64,000 nt of DNA, from the NCBI GenBank assembly GCA_026120185.1, contig JANUWF010003375.1, positions 2,809,736 through 2,873,735 on the forward strand, in the 5' to 3' direction. The stretch is from Voacanga thouarsii. Taxonomy: Eukaryota; Streptophyta; Magnoliopsida; Gentianales; Apocynaceae. Position 1 is the first letter of the stretch. Every line of letters begins with the position of its first letter. The notes below the pieces were generated by a model. That model had not been told where the DNA came from. It ran no database searches and worked only from the letters and a program-made list of their open reading frames with translations. The translations under genes and the position numbers were made by a program. Shown here in pieces: positions 1-10,966 of the stretch.

Positions 1-875
1 TTAGGATCAATATTTTCTTATGGTGATATTAGGAAATATTTAAAATGCAAAATACAACTATTTATATGGCAAGGGTATTTTGGTCATTTTAGTAACCAAG
101 GCAGTATGTCTTTTGGTCCCCAGTATAGACCATGAGTCCTAATTAAATACGGGTTAATGGATTGATCTTAAATTAAATGAAATTATTTTATTTAAGTAGC
201 CTAATTTAATTATTGTGCTAGAATAAAATAAAGATCCATGGAGAGAGAATTAATTAAATTAGTTTGGTGGGTTAATTAATTATTCAGGGCTTTGGCCCAG
301 CTTGAATAATTAAGGATTAACCTGGGACTAAACTGATTTAGGCTTATTTAATTGGACTGGTTTATTTGGGCTGGAAAATTAATTATTTGTTGGGCCATTG
401 AGTTGGTTCTAACTAGAATAATTAATTAAGCCCAATAGGTTAAACCAAGAGTCTAATGGCCCAGTCGAGTTTAACCTAGGATTTTTTATTTAGGTTAAAC
501 AGGAGGATTGGATACGACGTTGTTGCAGTTAGACACACAAGAGAGACAGCTTCCTCTCTGTGGAATATCCAGACGTCTCTCTCTCCAAAAAATTCCCTAA
601 CTTGTTAGTTGTTCACCAAACAGTAGTTAGGCAGGCCATATACTGGAAGACCGAGAGTTTGGCGTCCACATACATGCAAAGGCGGAGTAGAAGGCTTGCA
701 GGAATCACATCAGAGACTTCTACCAGCACACCTACACCAGTTGCACACGTTCTGATACTGCGAACACTTAGAATGAGGAAAAGAGCTAAAATTTTTAAAA
801 CCTCGGGATTGGGATAGGGTGCAACCGGCGCCGGCTAGGGCTGCCGGAGCCGGCGACGGCCCTGCCCTGGAATCC
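1..875 (+). repeat. Copia-1 5' LTR, 3' half
   Basis: This is collinear with the complete 3' LTR from about 4559 to 5440, with scattered substitutions. It lacks the last roughly 65 bases of the LTR, including the CCTTCA end seen at 5501-5506. The LTR stops at GGAATCC near 870-875, where pol sequence starts. A GC-rich GGCGCC-containing stretch lies at about 820-870. No TG start is visible because the upstream part is outside the window. Confidence 0.88.
674..817 (+). CDS. LTR-embedded small basic ORF, 47 aa
   Basis: This 47-codon ATG-initiated frame lies near the 3' end of the Copia-1 5' LTR. It begins MQRRSRRLAG, continues through a Ser/Thr/Pro-rich stretch (STSTPTPVA) and ends in a basic tail (RMRKRAKIFK). 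The same start and length occur in the 3' LTR (5230-5373), and a 54-codon version lies in the minus-strand solo LTR at 53810-53974. Copia-2 LTRs have a related start, MPRRSRRLAG, and Copia-3 has MHRSRRLAR. The conservation is seen directly. That the frame is translated, or forms the front of a spliced Gag, is inference. No family function is known to me. Confidence 0.4.
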   Translation: MQRRSRRLAGITSETSTSTPTPVAHVLILRTLRMRKRAKIFKTSGLG

Positions 876-1946
876 TTTTCAAGGATATTTTGTATCTTTC
901 CATTCTGGTATTTCTATCAGTAGAGATGGAGAAATTCTATGTACTGGGCACATGCATGGAAATTTATTTTTCTTAAACCCTATTAACAATCAATTAAATA
1001 ACGCTCAATCTGAACCTTTTACAAAAAAGAGAAAGACCAATGTCAATGACTCTTTTCTTTGGTATCTAAGGTTAGGTCATATCAACTCAACTATGATTCA
1101 GAGGTTGATCCATGATGGGCCTTTGAGTTCATTGAGATTGAAAAATTGGCCTCAGTATAAGTCCTACCTAATGGGAATGATAACCAATAGGTCATTTTCC
1201 CTTAAAGCAAATAGAGCCAAAGAGATATTGAGACTTGTTCACACTGATGTGTGTGGTCCTTTGTCTACACCAGCTAGAGGAGGTTTTGAATACTTCATCA
1301 CTTTCATGGATGATTGTACAATGTTTGGTTATGTTTACCTGATGAGACGTAAGTCTAACTCTTTTGACAAGTTCATAGAGTTTAAGGCTGAAGTGGAGTG
1401 TCGGACAAGTATATTGATCAAGACATTATGATCAGATCGTGGTAGAGAGTACCTCTTTGGTAATTCAAGGACTACATGGTACATCATGGGATAGTATCAC
1501 AGCTCTCTACGCCGGGGACGTCCCAACAGAACGGAGTAGCTGAGAGAAGGAACATGACATTAATGGAAATGGTCCGAAGCATGATGTTTCATGCTACTCT
1601 TCTGATGTCCTTTTGGGGATATGCCCTGGAAACAGAGGAATATATTCTGAACTTAATGCCTTCCAAGTCAGTACCTAGGACTCCCTATGAGATGTGGACT
1701 GGGCATAAGCCAAGTCTGAATCATCTCAGGATATGGGGTTGTCCAGCTTATGTACTGGTCAAGGGAGACAAGTTAGAACCAAGATCAAAATTATGCTATT
1801 TTATTGGGTATCCAAAAGGGACAAAGGGTGGTTACTTTTATCATCCTAAAGAGCAGAAAGTACTAGTTAGTACCAATGCTAGATACTTGGAGGATGATCA
1901 AAGTACTTCCACAAAAAGTTCAACTAGGTTGGAACTGGAGGAGTAG
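876..1946 (+). pseudogene. Copia-1 integrase (pol fragment), broken
   Basis: The GAG-pre-integrase motif LRLGHIN is readable near 1066-1089. Both cysteines of the zinc finger are replaced by tyrosine (YKSY, where Copia-2 has CESC). The integrase core follows with HTDVCGP (first Asp), then SDRG (second Asp) and NGVAERRN (Glu), so the DDE residues survive. A TGA stop lies just before SDRG at about 1429, where the family has arginine. A frameshift near 1460 separates the core from the frame at 1476-1946. That frame continues through the C-terminal part (YFIGYPKGTKGG) to a stop. The enzyme would have joined element cDNA to host DNA in the nucleus. Gag and protease upstream are deleted. Confidence 0.88.
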
Positions 1947-3677
1947 TTATCTTCGGAAGTAACTTTTTTTGACCTAATTATGGAACAAGAAAAGGTACAG
2001 CCTTAAGAGCCTGTACATATGGAGCCTCGTCGTAGTGGGAGAGTGTCTAGGGTTTCGGAGAGATGGACAAGAAAAGCTTTCAAGCTGGTTTCCGACCATC
2101 AGGAACAAGACCCCACTAGATACGAGGAGGCTATTGCTGATGCCGATGCAAATTTGTGGCATGAAGCAATGAAAGTAGAGATTGAGTCTATTCAATCAAG
2201 TTTGGGATCTTGTAGCTTCACCTGAAGGGATAAAACCCATAGGGTGTAAGTGGGTATACAAGAGAAAGAGGGAAATAGATAGGAAGGTAGAAACCTTCAA
2301 AGCTAGGCTTGTGGTGAAAGGGTATACTCAGAAAGAGAAAATCAATTATGAGGAAACCTTTTCCCTGGTAGCCATACTTAAGTCCATCTGTATCCTCCTT
2401 GCCATTGCATGTCATTATGACTATGAGATATGGCAAATGGATGTCAATACGGCATTTTAAATGGCCATCTTAGTGAAGACATCTATATGTCCCAACCAAA
2501 AGGTTTTATTGCTGAGGGCCAAGAGCATATGGTTTGCAAGCTTAAGAAGTCCATCTATGGACTTAAGCAGGCATCAAGGGCATGGAACATTCGTTTTGAT
2601 GAGACTGTAAAGTCCTATGATTTTGTTCAAAATGAGGATGAACCATGTGTGTACAAGAAGCTTGAACTCATTAATGTGATTTTTCTTATCTTGTATGTAG
2701 ATGATATTATACTCATTGAAAATAATGTAGGGTCATTATCATCTACAAAGGTTTGGCTGTCTAGTCAATTCAGTATAAAGGACTTGGGAGAAGCCAGCTA
2801 CATTCTTGGGATTAGATTTCTTAGAAATAGGAAGTATAGAATGTTAGGATTATCCCAAGCGGCATATATTGACAAGATGCTGGCTAGGTATAGCATGGAC
2901 TCATACAAGGGAGCTCTAATTCCTTGTAGACATGGGTTGTCATTTTCTTCAAGAGACTGTCCTAAGTCTCAAGAAAAAAGGGAAAGAATGAGTAGGATTC
3001 TCTATGCTTCGGCTGTGGGAAGTCTCATGTACGCCATGCTGTGTACTAGGCCAGATATCTGCTTTGCTGTAGGCTTAGTTAGCAGATATCAGTCAAACCT
3101 TGGGGAGGTTCATTGGCAGGCTGTAAAGTATATACTCAAGTACCTTAAGGGAATGAGAGATTATATGTTGGTTTACAGGGCTAATGACTTGGTTCCTACA
3201 AGATACACAGACTCAGACTTTCAAGCGGATAAGGATGAGAGAAAATCCACTAGTGGATATGTCTTCACCTTGTCTGGAGGAGTTATTTCATGGAGAAGTA
3301 TCAAGTAACCTTGCATTGCTGACTCAACCATGGAAGCTGAGTATGTGGTAGCTTTAGAGGCATCCAAAGAAGCAGTCTGGCTCTAGAAGTTCCTTTCAGA
3401 ACTTGGAGTCATGCCACACATGGATATGCCGATTATGATATATTGCGACAACACTGAAGTAGTATCACAATCAAAAAAACCCAGGAACCACAAGAAAGGA
3501 AAGCACATCAAGAGGAAGTACCACTTGATCCGGGGTTTCATCCAGAGACGGGAAGTCGTGGCGGAATAGATTGCCTCCGAGAACAATCTAGCAGATCTAT
3601 TCACCAGGCCTTTGGCTAAGAGAGTCTTCAAAAGACACTTAGACGCCATAGGGTTGGGTACCTACGGACTTACTTAG
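1947..3677 (+). pseudogene. Copia-1 reverse transcriptase and RNase H, broken
   Basis: The linker with PRRSGRVSR starts near 2022. The RT domain follows in three frames: LWHEAMKVEIE (to about 2200), then PIGCKWVYKRK to WQMDVNTAF, then a frame at 2430-3308 with KSIYGLKQASRAWN and the active site YVDDII. RNase H motifs YTDSDFQ, STMEAEYVV and NLADLFTRPL run to the TAG at 3675-3677. There are frameshifts near 2200 and 2455, an in-frame stop at about 3306 and further stops in RNase H. The order INT then RT-RH is diagnostic of Ty1/Copia. The lineage is not certain; LTR length suggests the Angela/Tork group. Confidence 0.9.
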
Positions 3678-3689
3678 TCTTAGAGTGCA

Positions 3690-3699
3690 AACGGGAGAT
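3690..3699 (+). promoter_or_regulatory. Copia-1 polypurine tract
   Basis: The purine run AACGGGAGAT lies immediately before the TGTTGGG start of the 3' LTR. This is the expected primer for plus-strand DNA synthesis. Copia-2 has the same arrangement at 23689-23699. Confidence 0.8.
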
Positions 3700-5506
3700 T
3701 GTTGGGATGTATGCCCTCTTAGACTAGGTTTCTAAATATAAAAATTGAATGTTTTATTAAAAGAATTTATTTTCAAAAATTATTTGTGAATTTACAATTT
3801 TATTTGTGCACAATTATGTTTGAAAAAGACCCATTATGTTTAAGTAAGTGGTCCATGTGAATGGAGATCTTTCACAGTAAGGTATGGATCACCGGTTACT
3901 TAGCACATAAATTTTTGTTCTTAACTGATTGATGAGAATGGGAATCTCATCATGTTTAGGTTATTATATTGTGAATTCTAAATGGGGAATGGCTTACCTT
4001 TAGGCAGTGAGTAGTCCACTCATTTCATGATATAAGCGTATTTTGAATACGTAGAATAGGACCTGTAGTACTAGTTTCTTAAGAGTACTATATGGTAGAA
4101 ACCTAGACTACTACCACTACAACGTGGACTAGTACTCTACGACTTGTGTATGAGTTGGTGGTCTGACGAAGCTGGAAGCATATACTTTGATATGCTATAG
4201 TTGAGGTTCTATCGTAGGGCCAATATACATGCATGTTGGGTATGTGTGACTAGTTAGTTAAGACAGACTTGTACAAGATAGTTTCTATACTATATCGCCT
4301 CTTGTGGTTGTCTGAATGATCTGAATATCCAAGGACCTGGGAAACATGACTTGGATGTTTGCTTTAGAGTAGCTCCCTTGGAAAGCGGAAACAATCCAGG
4401 AGGTCGTGGATCGTTGGAGTAGAGGCCTAAGGATAGTAGATATCATTTAGAGAGGTGTTAGTACACTTCTTCCTCTCTAAATGTACGGCGATATATAGAG
4501 GGGTATTTTAGTCATTATACTTATAGGTCGGAGACTTTGCTAATGCAAAATTGTCTTTGGCGTTAATATTTCCTTATAGTGATATTAGAAAATATTTAAA
4601 ATGTAAAATACAGCTATTTATATGGCAAGGGTATTTTGGTCATTTTAGTAGCCAATGCGGTGTGTCTTTTGGTCCCCAGTATAGATCGTGAGTCCTAATT
4701 AAATACGAGTTAATGGATTAATCTTAAATTAAATGGAATTATTTTATTTAAGTAGCCTAATTTAATTATTGTGCTAGAATAAAATAAAGATCCATGGAGA
4801 GAGAATTAATTAAATTGGTTTGGTGGGTTAATTAATTATTCAGGGCTTTGGCCCAGTTTGAATAATTAGGGATTAACCTGGGACTAAACTGATTTAGGCT
4901 TATTTAATTGGACTGGTTTATTTGGGTTGGAAAATTAATTATTTGTTGGGCCATTGAGTTGGTTCTAACTAGAATAATTAATTAAGCCTAATAGGTTAAA
5001 CCAAGAGTCCAATGGCCCAGTCCAGTTTATCCTAGGAATTTTTATTTTGGTTAAATAGGAGGATTGGATACAACGTTGTTGCAATTAGACACACAAGAGA
5101 GGCGGCTTCTTCTCTGTGGAATATCCAGACGTCTCTCTCTTCAGAAAATTCCCTAGCTCGTTAGTTGTTCACCAAACAGTAGTTAGGCAAGCCATATACT
5201 GGAAGACTGAGAGTTTGGCGTCCACATACATGCAAAGGCGGAGTAGGAGGCTTGCAGGAATCGCACCAGAGGCTTCTACCAGCACACCTACACCGGTTGC
5301 ACACATTCTGGTACTACCAACACTTAGAACAAGGAAAAGAGAAAAAATTTTTAAAACCTCAGGATTGCGATAGGGTGCAACCGGCGCCGGCTAGGTCTGT
5401 CTGAGCCTGCGCCGGCCTTACCCTAGAATTCCTATTCTTGTTTTCCAGTTTTTTTATGTTCGCTTCCGCTGTGTGCTCCGTGTTTTCTCGTTTTTCCATG
5501 CCTTCA
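3700..5506 (+). repeat. Copia-1 3' LTR, complete (1807 bp)
   Basis: It starts TGTTGGGATG directly after the polypurine tract and ends ATGCCTTCA at 5506, giving the canonical TG...CA. Its right part matches 1-875. A minus-strand solo copy of almost identical length lies at 53697-55505. It holds the small basic ORF at 5230-5373 and a GC-rich GGCGCC block near 5383-5420. The next base, 5507, belongs to the minus-strand Copia-3 pol, so this is an insertion boundary. Confidence 0.92.
5230..5373 (+). CDS. LTR-embedded small basic ORF, 47 aa
   Basis: This is the 3' LTR copy of the frame at 674-817, with the same start (MQRRSRRLAG) and the same length of 47 codons. The Pro/Thr stretch STPTPVAH and the basic tail TRKREKIFK are preserved. 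The frame stays open despite substitutions between the two LTRs. Whether it is translated is unknown. It could be an upstream ORF, a Gag leader peptide or chance. Confidence 0.4.
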   Translation: MQRRSRRLAGIAPEASTSTPTPVAHILVLPTLRTRKREKIFKTSGLR

Positions 5507-6690
5507 ATAGGAACATCCAGTAGTGTTTCTCTTGGTTCCTCGATTGGGGTATTAGAAGTACTTGAAGTTGAATCAGTGACCAACTTCTCTTCTAACTCTA
5601 TTCTTCTTGAACCCGTGGTAGATGTAACTTGTTCATCCTCCAAGTATCTAGTATTAGTACTAACAAGTACCTTATGCATTTGAGAAAGATAGAAACATCT
5701 ACCTCTCATACCTTTTAGATGCCCAACGAAGTAGCATAACTTCGATCTTAGTTCTAGCTTACTTCCTTTTGTTAGCACATAAGCTGGACAACCGCATATC
5801 TTGAGATGGTTCAGACTGGGCTTTCGTCTAGATCATATTTCATAGAGTGTCCTAGGTACTAATTTAAAAGGCACCAAGTTCAAAACATATGCCGTTATTT
5901 CTAACCCCCAAAAAGAAATAAGAAGAGATGCATGACTCATCATGCTTCTGACCATTTCTGTCAAAGTTCTATTTCTTCTCTCAGCTACTTCGTTCTGTTA
6001 GGGAGTCCTAAGCGCAGTTAACTGAGACAAAATACCATGATATACCAAGTAATCCTTAAACTCACCGAGGAGGTATTCTCCACCACGATCTGATCTCAAA
6101 GTTTTAATTAATTTACCTGTTTGACGCTCTAGTTTAGCCTTAAAATCCTTGAATTTTTCAAAAGAGTCAGACTTGCACATCATCATATAAATACAACCAA
6201 AATGAGTGTGATCGTATGTGAAAGTGATGAAGTACTTGTAGCCTCCCTTAGCTAGAATAGTCATCAGACCACAAATATCCGTATGAACTAGTGCTAGTAT
6301 TTCCCTAACTCTATCTGCCTTTTTGGTAAAGGACCTTTTGGTCATTTTACCTATAAGGCAAGATTCACACTAAGGCCATTCTTCCATTCTCAATGAACCT
6401 AAAGGCCCATCATTGGTCATCTTTTGAATCTGATTGGGATTTATATGTCCCAATCTTAGACGCCACATATACGAGTCATTTGATATGTCCTTTCTCTTTT
6501 TATTATCAAGTTCAGTTTGAATATTGTTCGCTTAATTTCTAATAGGATGTATATAAAAGAGATTTCCATACATGTTTTCTATTCAAATTAAATTACCATC
6601 TCTTCTCATGAAAACACGAGAATTAAAGAAACACAATACCCTTGATTCATCAATTTGGAAACTGAAATCAAATTTTGTTTAAAACAATAA
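5507..6690 (-). pseudogene. Copia-3 integrase (pol fragment), truncated by Copia-1
   Basis: On the minus strand, residues after the GAG-pre-integrase motif LRLGHIN and the zinc-finger CESC (near 6370) lead into KRSFTKKADR, HTDICGL (first Asp) and LRSDRGGEY (second Asp). Beyond about 6000 the frame is interrupted, then resumes at 5778 as KLELRSKLCYFVGHLKG and a variable linker (LVSTNTRYLEDEQ). The linker is cut at 5507 by Copia-1. The glutamate of the DDE triad falls in the damaged part (about 5960-6000, where the family reads QQNGVAER). RT and RNase H are absent from this side of the break. Confidence 0.85.
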
Positions 6691-7775
6691 ACATATAAAA
6701 TATTTTTTGATATTAACTTCCTATTACAATAAAAATAAGCTCAAGATCTCCCACTGCTTCAGCCCATATTCTTACTCCATTGCCTACTTGAAGTCCATGC
6801 TCACCCTTGCTGAGTCTTCTTGTCCTTTTAACTCCCTACAAAAAGTTATAGACATGGTCAATGGCTCTAGAATTAACTATCCAGGAAGATGTTGATCCAA
6901 CCATCAAAATAAACTCTAGGTATAGAGCAATACCTAAAGTAGACTTAGCTAAGAAGTCTGAACAATCTTTCTTCCAATGCCCCTTCTTGCCACACTTGAA
7001 GCAATTGCTTTTGGGCTCCCCATTGGGCTTGGCCTAACCAGTTGCTTTGGAATGGGCCTCTACGTTGTTCTGGACCTTTCTCTTCTTAAATTTCTTAGGC
7101 TTTGCCTTAATTCTAGAAGAAGAAATAGAACAAGAGACCAAAACCTTTGACGCGAGCTTCATGATTTTTTCTGCCTTTGACACTAGCTTCATGATTTTTT
7201 CTGCTGCCTAGAGCTCTTTTATAAGCTCCATGAGATTCATATCTAACTTTTTCATGTTGTAGTTTAGCTTGAACTAAGAATATAAATTAAGAAGAGTTTT
7301 AAGAACCATGTCAATTTGGCTCTCAGAAACTATCATTGTGCCTAAGACCTTGGTCTCCTCAAAGTAGGTAATCATCTTGAGCAGATGCTCTTGAACCAAT
7401 GCCCCCTCAACCATCCTAGTGTTCATGATTGTCCTAAGCGCTTCCTGCCTTGTGAGCTAGCTTTTATCTGCAAACATGATACGCAATGACAAATCCAAGT
7501 CATATGCAGTGGCCATGTGCTTATGCTTAGATTGGAGCACACTAGACATAAAAGCTAACATTTAGCACTTAGCCATCTCATCGGCTTTCTTCCATGCCTT
7601 CTTGGCTTCTTACTCCTGATTAGTGGATTCTTTCCCAATCTCAGGATAGAGATCCGTAAGAACATACTTGTACTATGTTCAGGTTTCTCTTCCAGTCCAC
7701 ATAATTTTGGCATATCAACTTATTCTCCTTAAGAGTGATTAACAATGGACTGAAACTAGATATTTCTAAAATATT
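6691..7775 (-). pseudogene. Copia-3 gag and protease, degraded
   Basis: Minus-strand translation gives a Copia gag similar to that of Copia-2 (NTRMVEGALVQEHLLKMITYFEE, 7370-7470 region). A CCHC zinc knuckle, CFKCGKKGHWKKDC, follows at about 6965-7006 and is intact. The protease region reads SWIVNSRAIDH near 6870, where the active family has WIVDSGATDH, so the catalytic Asp is Asn and the Gly is Arg. Several stops and a 30-bp internal tandem duplication (about 7146-7203) disrupt it. Gag would have formed the virus-like particle, and protease would have cleaved the polyprotein. Confidence 0.8.
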
Positions 7776-7958
7776 ACGAAAAAAACATTCATTTAGTTTG
7801 CAAGAAATAAAAATCCACATTCTTCATATTATTTCTTTGAAAATAGATAACTCTTAAAACCATTATTAGTAATATAACTAGTTTGGCTCTTAGAAAAGCT
7901 AACCAACCATTTATTACAAAAAATTGATAAACTTAACATAAAAGAAGAAAAAGAAATG

Positions 7959-8032
7959 GGCGAACAATGGGAATTGAACCTGCATATGGTGGATTCACAA
8001 TCCACTGCCTTGATCCACATGGCTACATCCGC
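7959..8032 (-). pseudogene. trnH-GUG: Plastid-derived tRNA-His (GUG), decayed
   Basis: On the minus strand this 74-nt sequence has the plastid tRNA-His acceptor start (GCGGATGTAGCCA), the anticodon loop TTGTGAA and the T-loop TTCAATT. Two transitions in the T arm (5' strand GCAGG, 3' strand CCCAT, where plastid copies have GCGGG and CCCGT) create mismatched pairs. There is also an A-to-T change next to the D arm. It is therefore probably not a working tRNA, and in the nucleus a plastid tRNA would not be expected to act. It is identified from the known plastid gene. Confidence 0.9.
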
Positions 8033-8271
8033 CCCCTTCATCCCTTCACTCTATTTCTACTTATTTCTTATATTTGCTATTCGAATTTATTTCTTATTAT
8101 TATTTACATTTTTTTATTTTTATTTCTGAGATATTTTGATAATATTAAATTAAGAAAAACTTTGAATTTCTTATTTTATATTATTTTTTAATTAATATTA
8201 TATTAAGTAATCCCGATTCTTTGTTTGAGAAATTTTTTTACGTTTCAAAATTAAAAAAAAAAAAAGAAAGT

Positions 8272-8324
8272 AAAGGAGCAATACTACCCTCTTGATAGAA
8301 GAAGAAGGTGATTATTGCTCGTTT
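8272..8324 (-). terminator. psbA 3' UTR stem-loop (plastid-derived, decayed)
   Basis: The arms AAAGGAGCAATA (8272-8283) and TATTGCTCGTTT (8313-8324) are inverted repeats with one mismatch. They lie 37 bp beyond the psbA stop codon. In plastids this hairpin protects the psbA mRNA 3' end. Here it is only a relic inside the inserted plastid fragment. Confidence 0.75.
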
Positions 8325-8360
8325 ACCTTTCAATAACTCCCATACACTAAGACCAAGGTC

Positions 8361-8828
<468 letters not shown>

Positions 8829-10330
8829 AGCTTCGTAGGAAGATTAATAGCATTCTAAGTTAAGTATATAACTATTATGAATCAAAACTTCATAAATAGG
8901 TAATGGTCTAGAAAAAGTTCCACCAATAGGATAGCCACTGTTTCACACCACCTACGGGGAATCTAGTGCTAAAAACCTCCGACGTAGGTTGGTCGATCCT
9001 AGCAAATACCATAGGCTTTTAATTTTACTCTTCCATTAGTTCTAAATACTTGTGGAAATCCATTCTTTAGGGGGTCATGCTTAGAATGATACGAGGAAAT
9101 CTACTATCTCTAATGAGAGTTGTGATGGAAGCCATAGGGTTGTTAGAACCCCTCTCCCACTTAATCTTTTATTGAAAATAGAGTTTTAAGCCCAAAAACA
9201 TTTTCAATAATCTTATGGTTTCATTAATTTTAGTAAAAAACTAAAATTCAACATTATTCTCTATGTCAAGGATTAAATCCTTTAAGAGAATAAACTATGA
9301 ATTTATTTTACTATTCTAAGTCAATAACCAAGTAAAACTTTATTAAATAACCTTAAGTTTAATATTATTCTCTATGTTAAGGATTAAACCCTTTAGGAGA
9401 ATAAATCATGAACCCTTTTATTTGAAAGTTTTTTAGATTAAAACGTTTTATAAAAAACCGTTCTATCTAGTGAGATTTTGGTCTCACAAGAATTTGCGCA
9501 TTTGATCACAAAAATGAAATAAGCATGATAACAAAAGTAAACTTTTTCATGCTCAAACTATGAATTTATTCCTAAGTGACCAAACAATGGATTAAACATC
9601 ATGAATTTAAAAAGTTAATGATCTTGTTTAATCCTAAGGTTGTTCCATCCTTCACTACTCATTTTCATGCAAATAATTCATCCATAGATAAATAAAACTA
9701 TTGCAAAAAATTAACCTCATACAATTGTTTCAAAACATGATTACATCAAGGAAAAATTGAGTTACAGAACTTCAGTAATTCTCTCCCTTTTCTTCAACAA
9801 AATTGCGTGCATCCGCCTCTGAGCAAAATGAACCTGGCGCCTGGTCTATTTAGCCTACCAGGCATCGGGTCTGTTCTGTTACTCCAAAAACTTCTGGCTA
9901 GGCAGAGTGGACCTGACGCCTGGTCCATCAGGCCACCTGGCGCCAAACCCGTTCTGGAGTTCTTCGATTTCTAGAAAAATCCTACTTTTCAGCCATTTTT
10001 TGCCTCTTAGAAATTCTAGCAATCACGTTCTTCAGTCCTCAAAATTTACAAGTTAAAAGAAATGAAAAACCAGGCATAAAAACAAGCCTTTATAAGTACC
10101 TATGCCTCTAAACATGAGGCATATATCGTATATACTCAAAACCATAAAAAATAATGGAAAAACTAATAGAATACATGATTGTATGCCTCTAACCGCGAGG
10201 CATACATGAAGTATAGAAACCAATGTATGAGGGATCACATGAAATCACAAAAAATTCATTTTAAATAGTAAAGGAACAACCTTTTCCACTTTTTTAACCC
10301 TAGTACATGCTCCTAGATGAAAACTGTATA
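8829..10330 (-). other. Copia-3 leader (between primer site and gag)
   Basis: This non-coding leader matches Copia-2's leader (about 20560-20940) in the opposite orientation. One example is the block around 9030-9150, the counterpart of GGCTTCCATCACGATCC near 20626. It contains repeated AGGATTAAA..CTTTA.GAGAATAAA.CATGA units (9268-9300 and 9370-9408) and a GC-rich CTGGCGCCTGG stretch at 9830-9960. Two short inverted GCCTCTAA.C.GAGGCATA repeats lie at 10105-10125 and 10183-10206. No ORF worth calling is present. It lacks the S-1 insertion found in Copia-2, so it serves as the empty-site reference. Confidence 0.75.
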
Positions 10331-10340
10331 TCTAATACCA
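10331..10340 (-). promoter_or_regulatory. Copia-3 primer-binding site
   Basis: The reverse complement reads TGGTATTAGA, two bases inside the LTR end (TTCA at 10346-10343). It is complementary to the 3' end of initiator-Met tRNA with one change, as in Copia-2 (17794-17805). Confidence 0.8.
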
Positions 10341-10342
10341 CT

Positions 10343-10966
10343 TGAAGGATCAAAATAGAAAATATAAAAAAAAATGCTTCGAATTTTTTTTTTAGTTTTC
10401 TGAGCCACATCTAGAAAAAAGTACTTACTTTTCTTTATTGGTCATGGATTAACTAACAAGGGGCCGAGTTGCACTGGAACTTGCATTGGAAGGGGAGATG
10501 GAGGCACCTACAGTTCGACCGATGTTCTCGCCAATCTTCTACTCCTATGCATCAAATGTCTCTAAACTTCTTTTCTTCATCTTCCAGAGTATAACGCTAA
10601 CTTATTCTTGGGTTAGCTTGGTAAAAGCTCATTCTTTAGATAATCAAAAAATCTCCAAGGGCGAAAGAAGAGAAGGATGAGAACAAGAGGAAGAGACGAC
10701 ACACTTGGAGAAGAAAATAAAAAACCCTCAGACAACCACATTATCTTTCCCTCTATTGCACCTCTAAATTTTGGTCAGCTTTAGGGCTTGATAAAACCCT
10801 AATGGTTGAAAACACTAAGCCATTATCAGCATGGTGCTGTGCTCCAAAACCAATCCAAGATTGGCCCAATACTCTTAATTAATTTATTATCTTTTCTGGG
10901 CTTCATTAAATATCCAAGACTAATTAATTAATTCTAATTAGACTCTTAATATATGTCAACATATAC
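10343..10966 (-). repeat. Copia-3 5' LTR, 3' segment
   Basis: Read on the minus strand, this ends CCTTCA at 10343, next to the primer site. It is interrupted at 10966 by the Gypsy-5 solo LTR and resumes at 15233. A paralogous, uninterrupted stretch lies at about 60250-60616. The small ORF remnant MHRSRRLAR is at 10442-10552. Confidence 0.88.
10442..10552 (-). pseudogene. LTR-embedded small ORF, degenerate Copia-3 version
   Basis: An ATG at 10552 (minus) opens MHRSRRLART and hits TAG after 14 codons. The same frame then continues through a Pro-rich stretch (VPPSPLPMQVPVQLGP) to TGA at 10442. Position and layout match the Copia-1 ORF (start motif, then Pro-rich middle), although the LTRs are strongly diverged. 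One nonsense change appears to have broken it. Confidence 0.35.

Larger units (their letters stand above)
1..5506 (+). mobile_element. Copia-1: Ty1/Copia retrotransposon with gag-protease deleted
   Basis: The order is LTR, integrase, reverse transcriptase, RNase H, polypurine tract, LTR. The left LTR is cut by the window edge and the right LTR is complete (3700-5506). The 1-875 segment and about 4559-5440 are clearly the same sequence in the same orientation. The end of the left LTR, the leader, gag and protease are missing, because LTR sequence joins directly to the GAG-pre-integrase region near 876. The right edge abuts the pol gene of a minus-strand element (Copia-3) at 5507, so Copia-1 inserted into Copia-3. 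The right flank begins ATAGG, which should recur as the TSD left of this window. Integrase and RT carry several frame breaks, so the copy is dead. Confidence 0.9.

Noticed and set aside
5438..5683. Plus-strand 81-codon ORF
   Set aside because: It is the antisense of the Copia-3 integrase linker.
7959..8032. A working tRNA gene
   Set aside because: It is a plastid tRNA in a nuclear fragment, with T-stem mismatches.
8829..8960. Possible extension of psbA similarity (a YPIG-like stretch near 8930)
   Set aside because: The whole stretch aligns with the Copia-2 leader (20750-20930), so it is retroelement leader; the psbA resemblance is coincidence.
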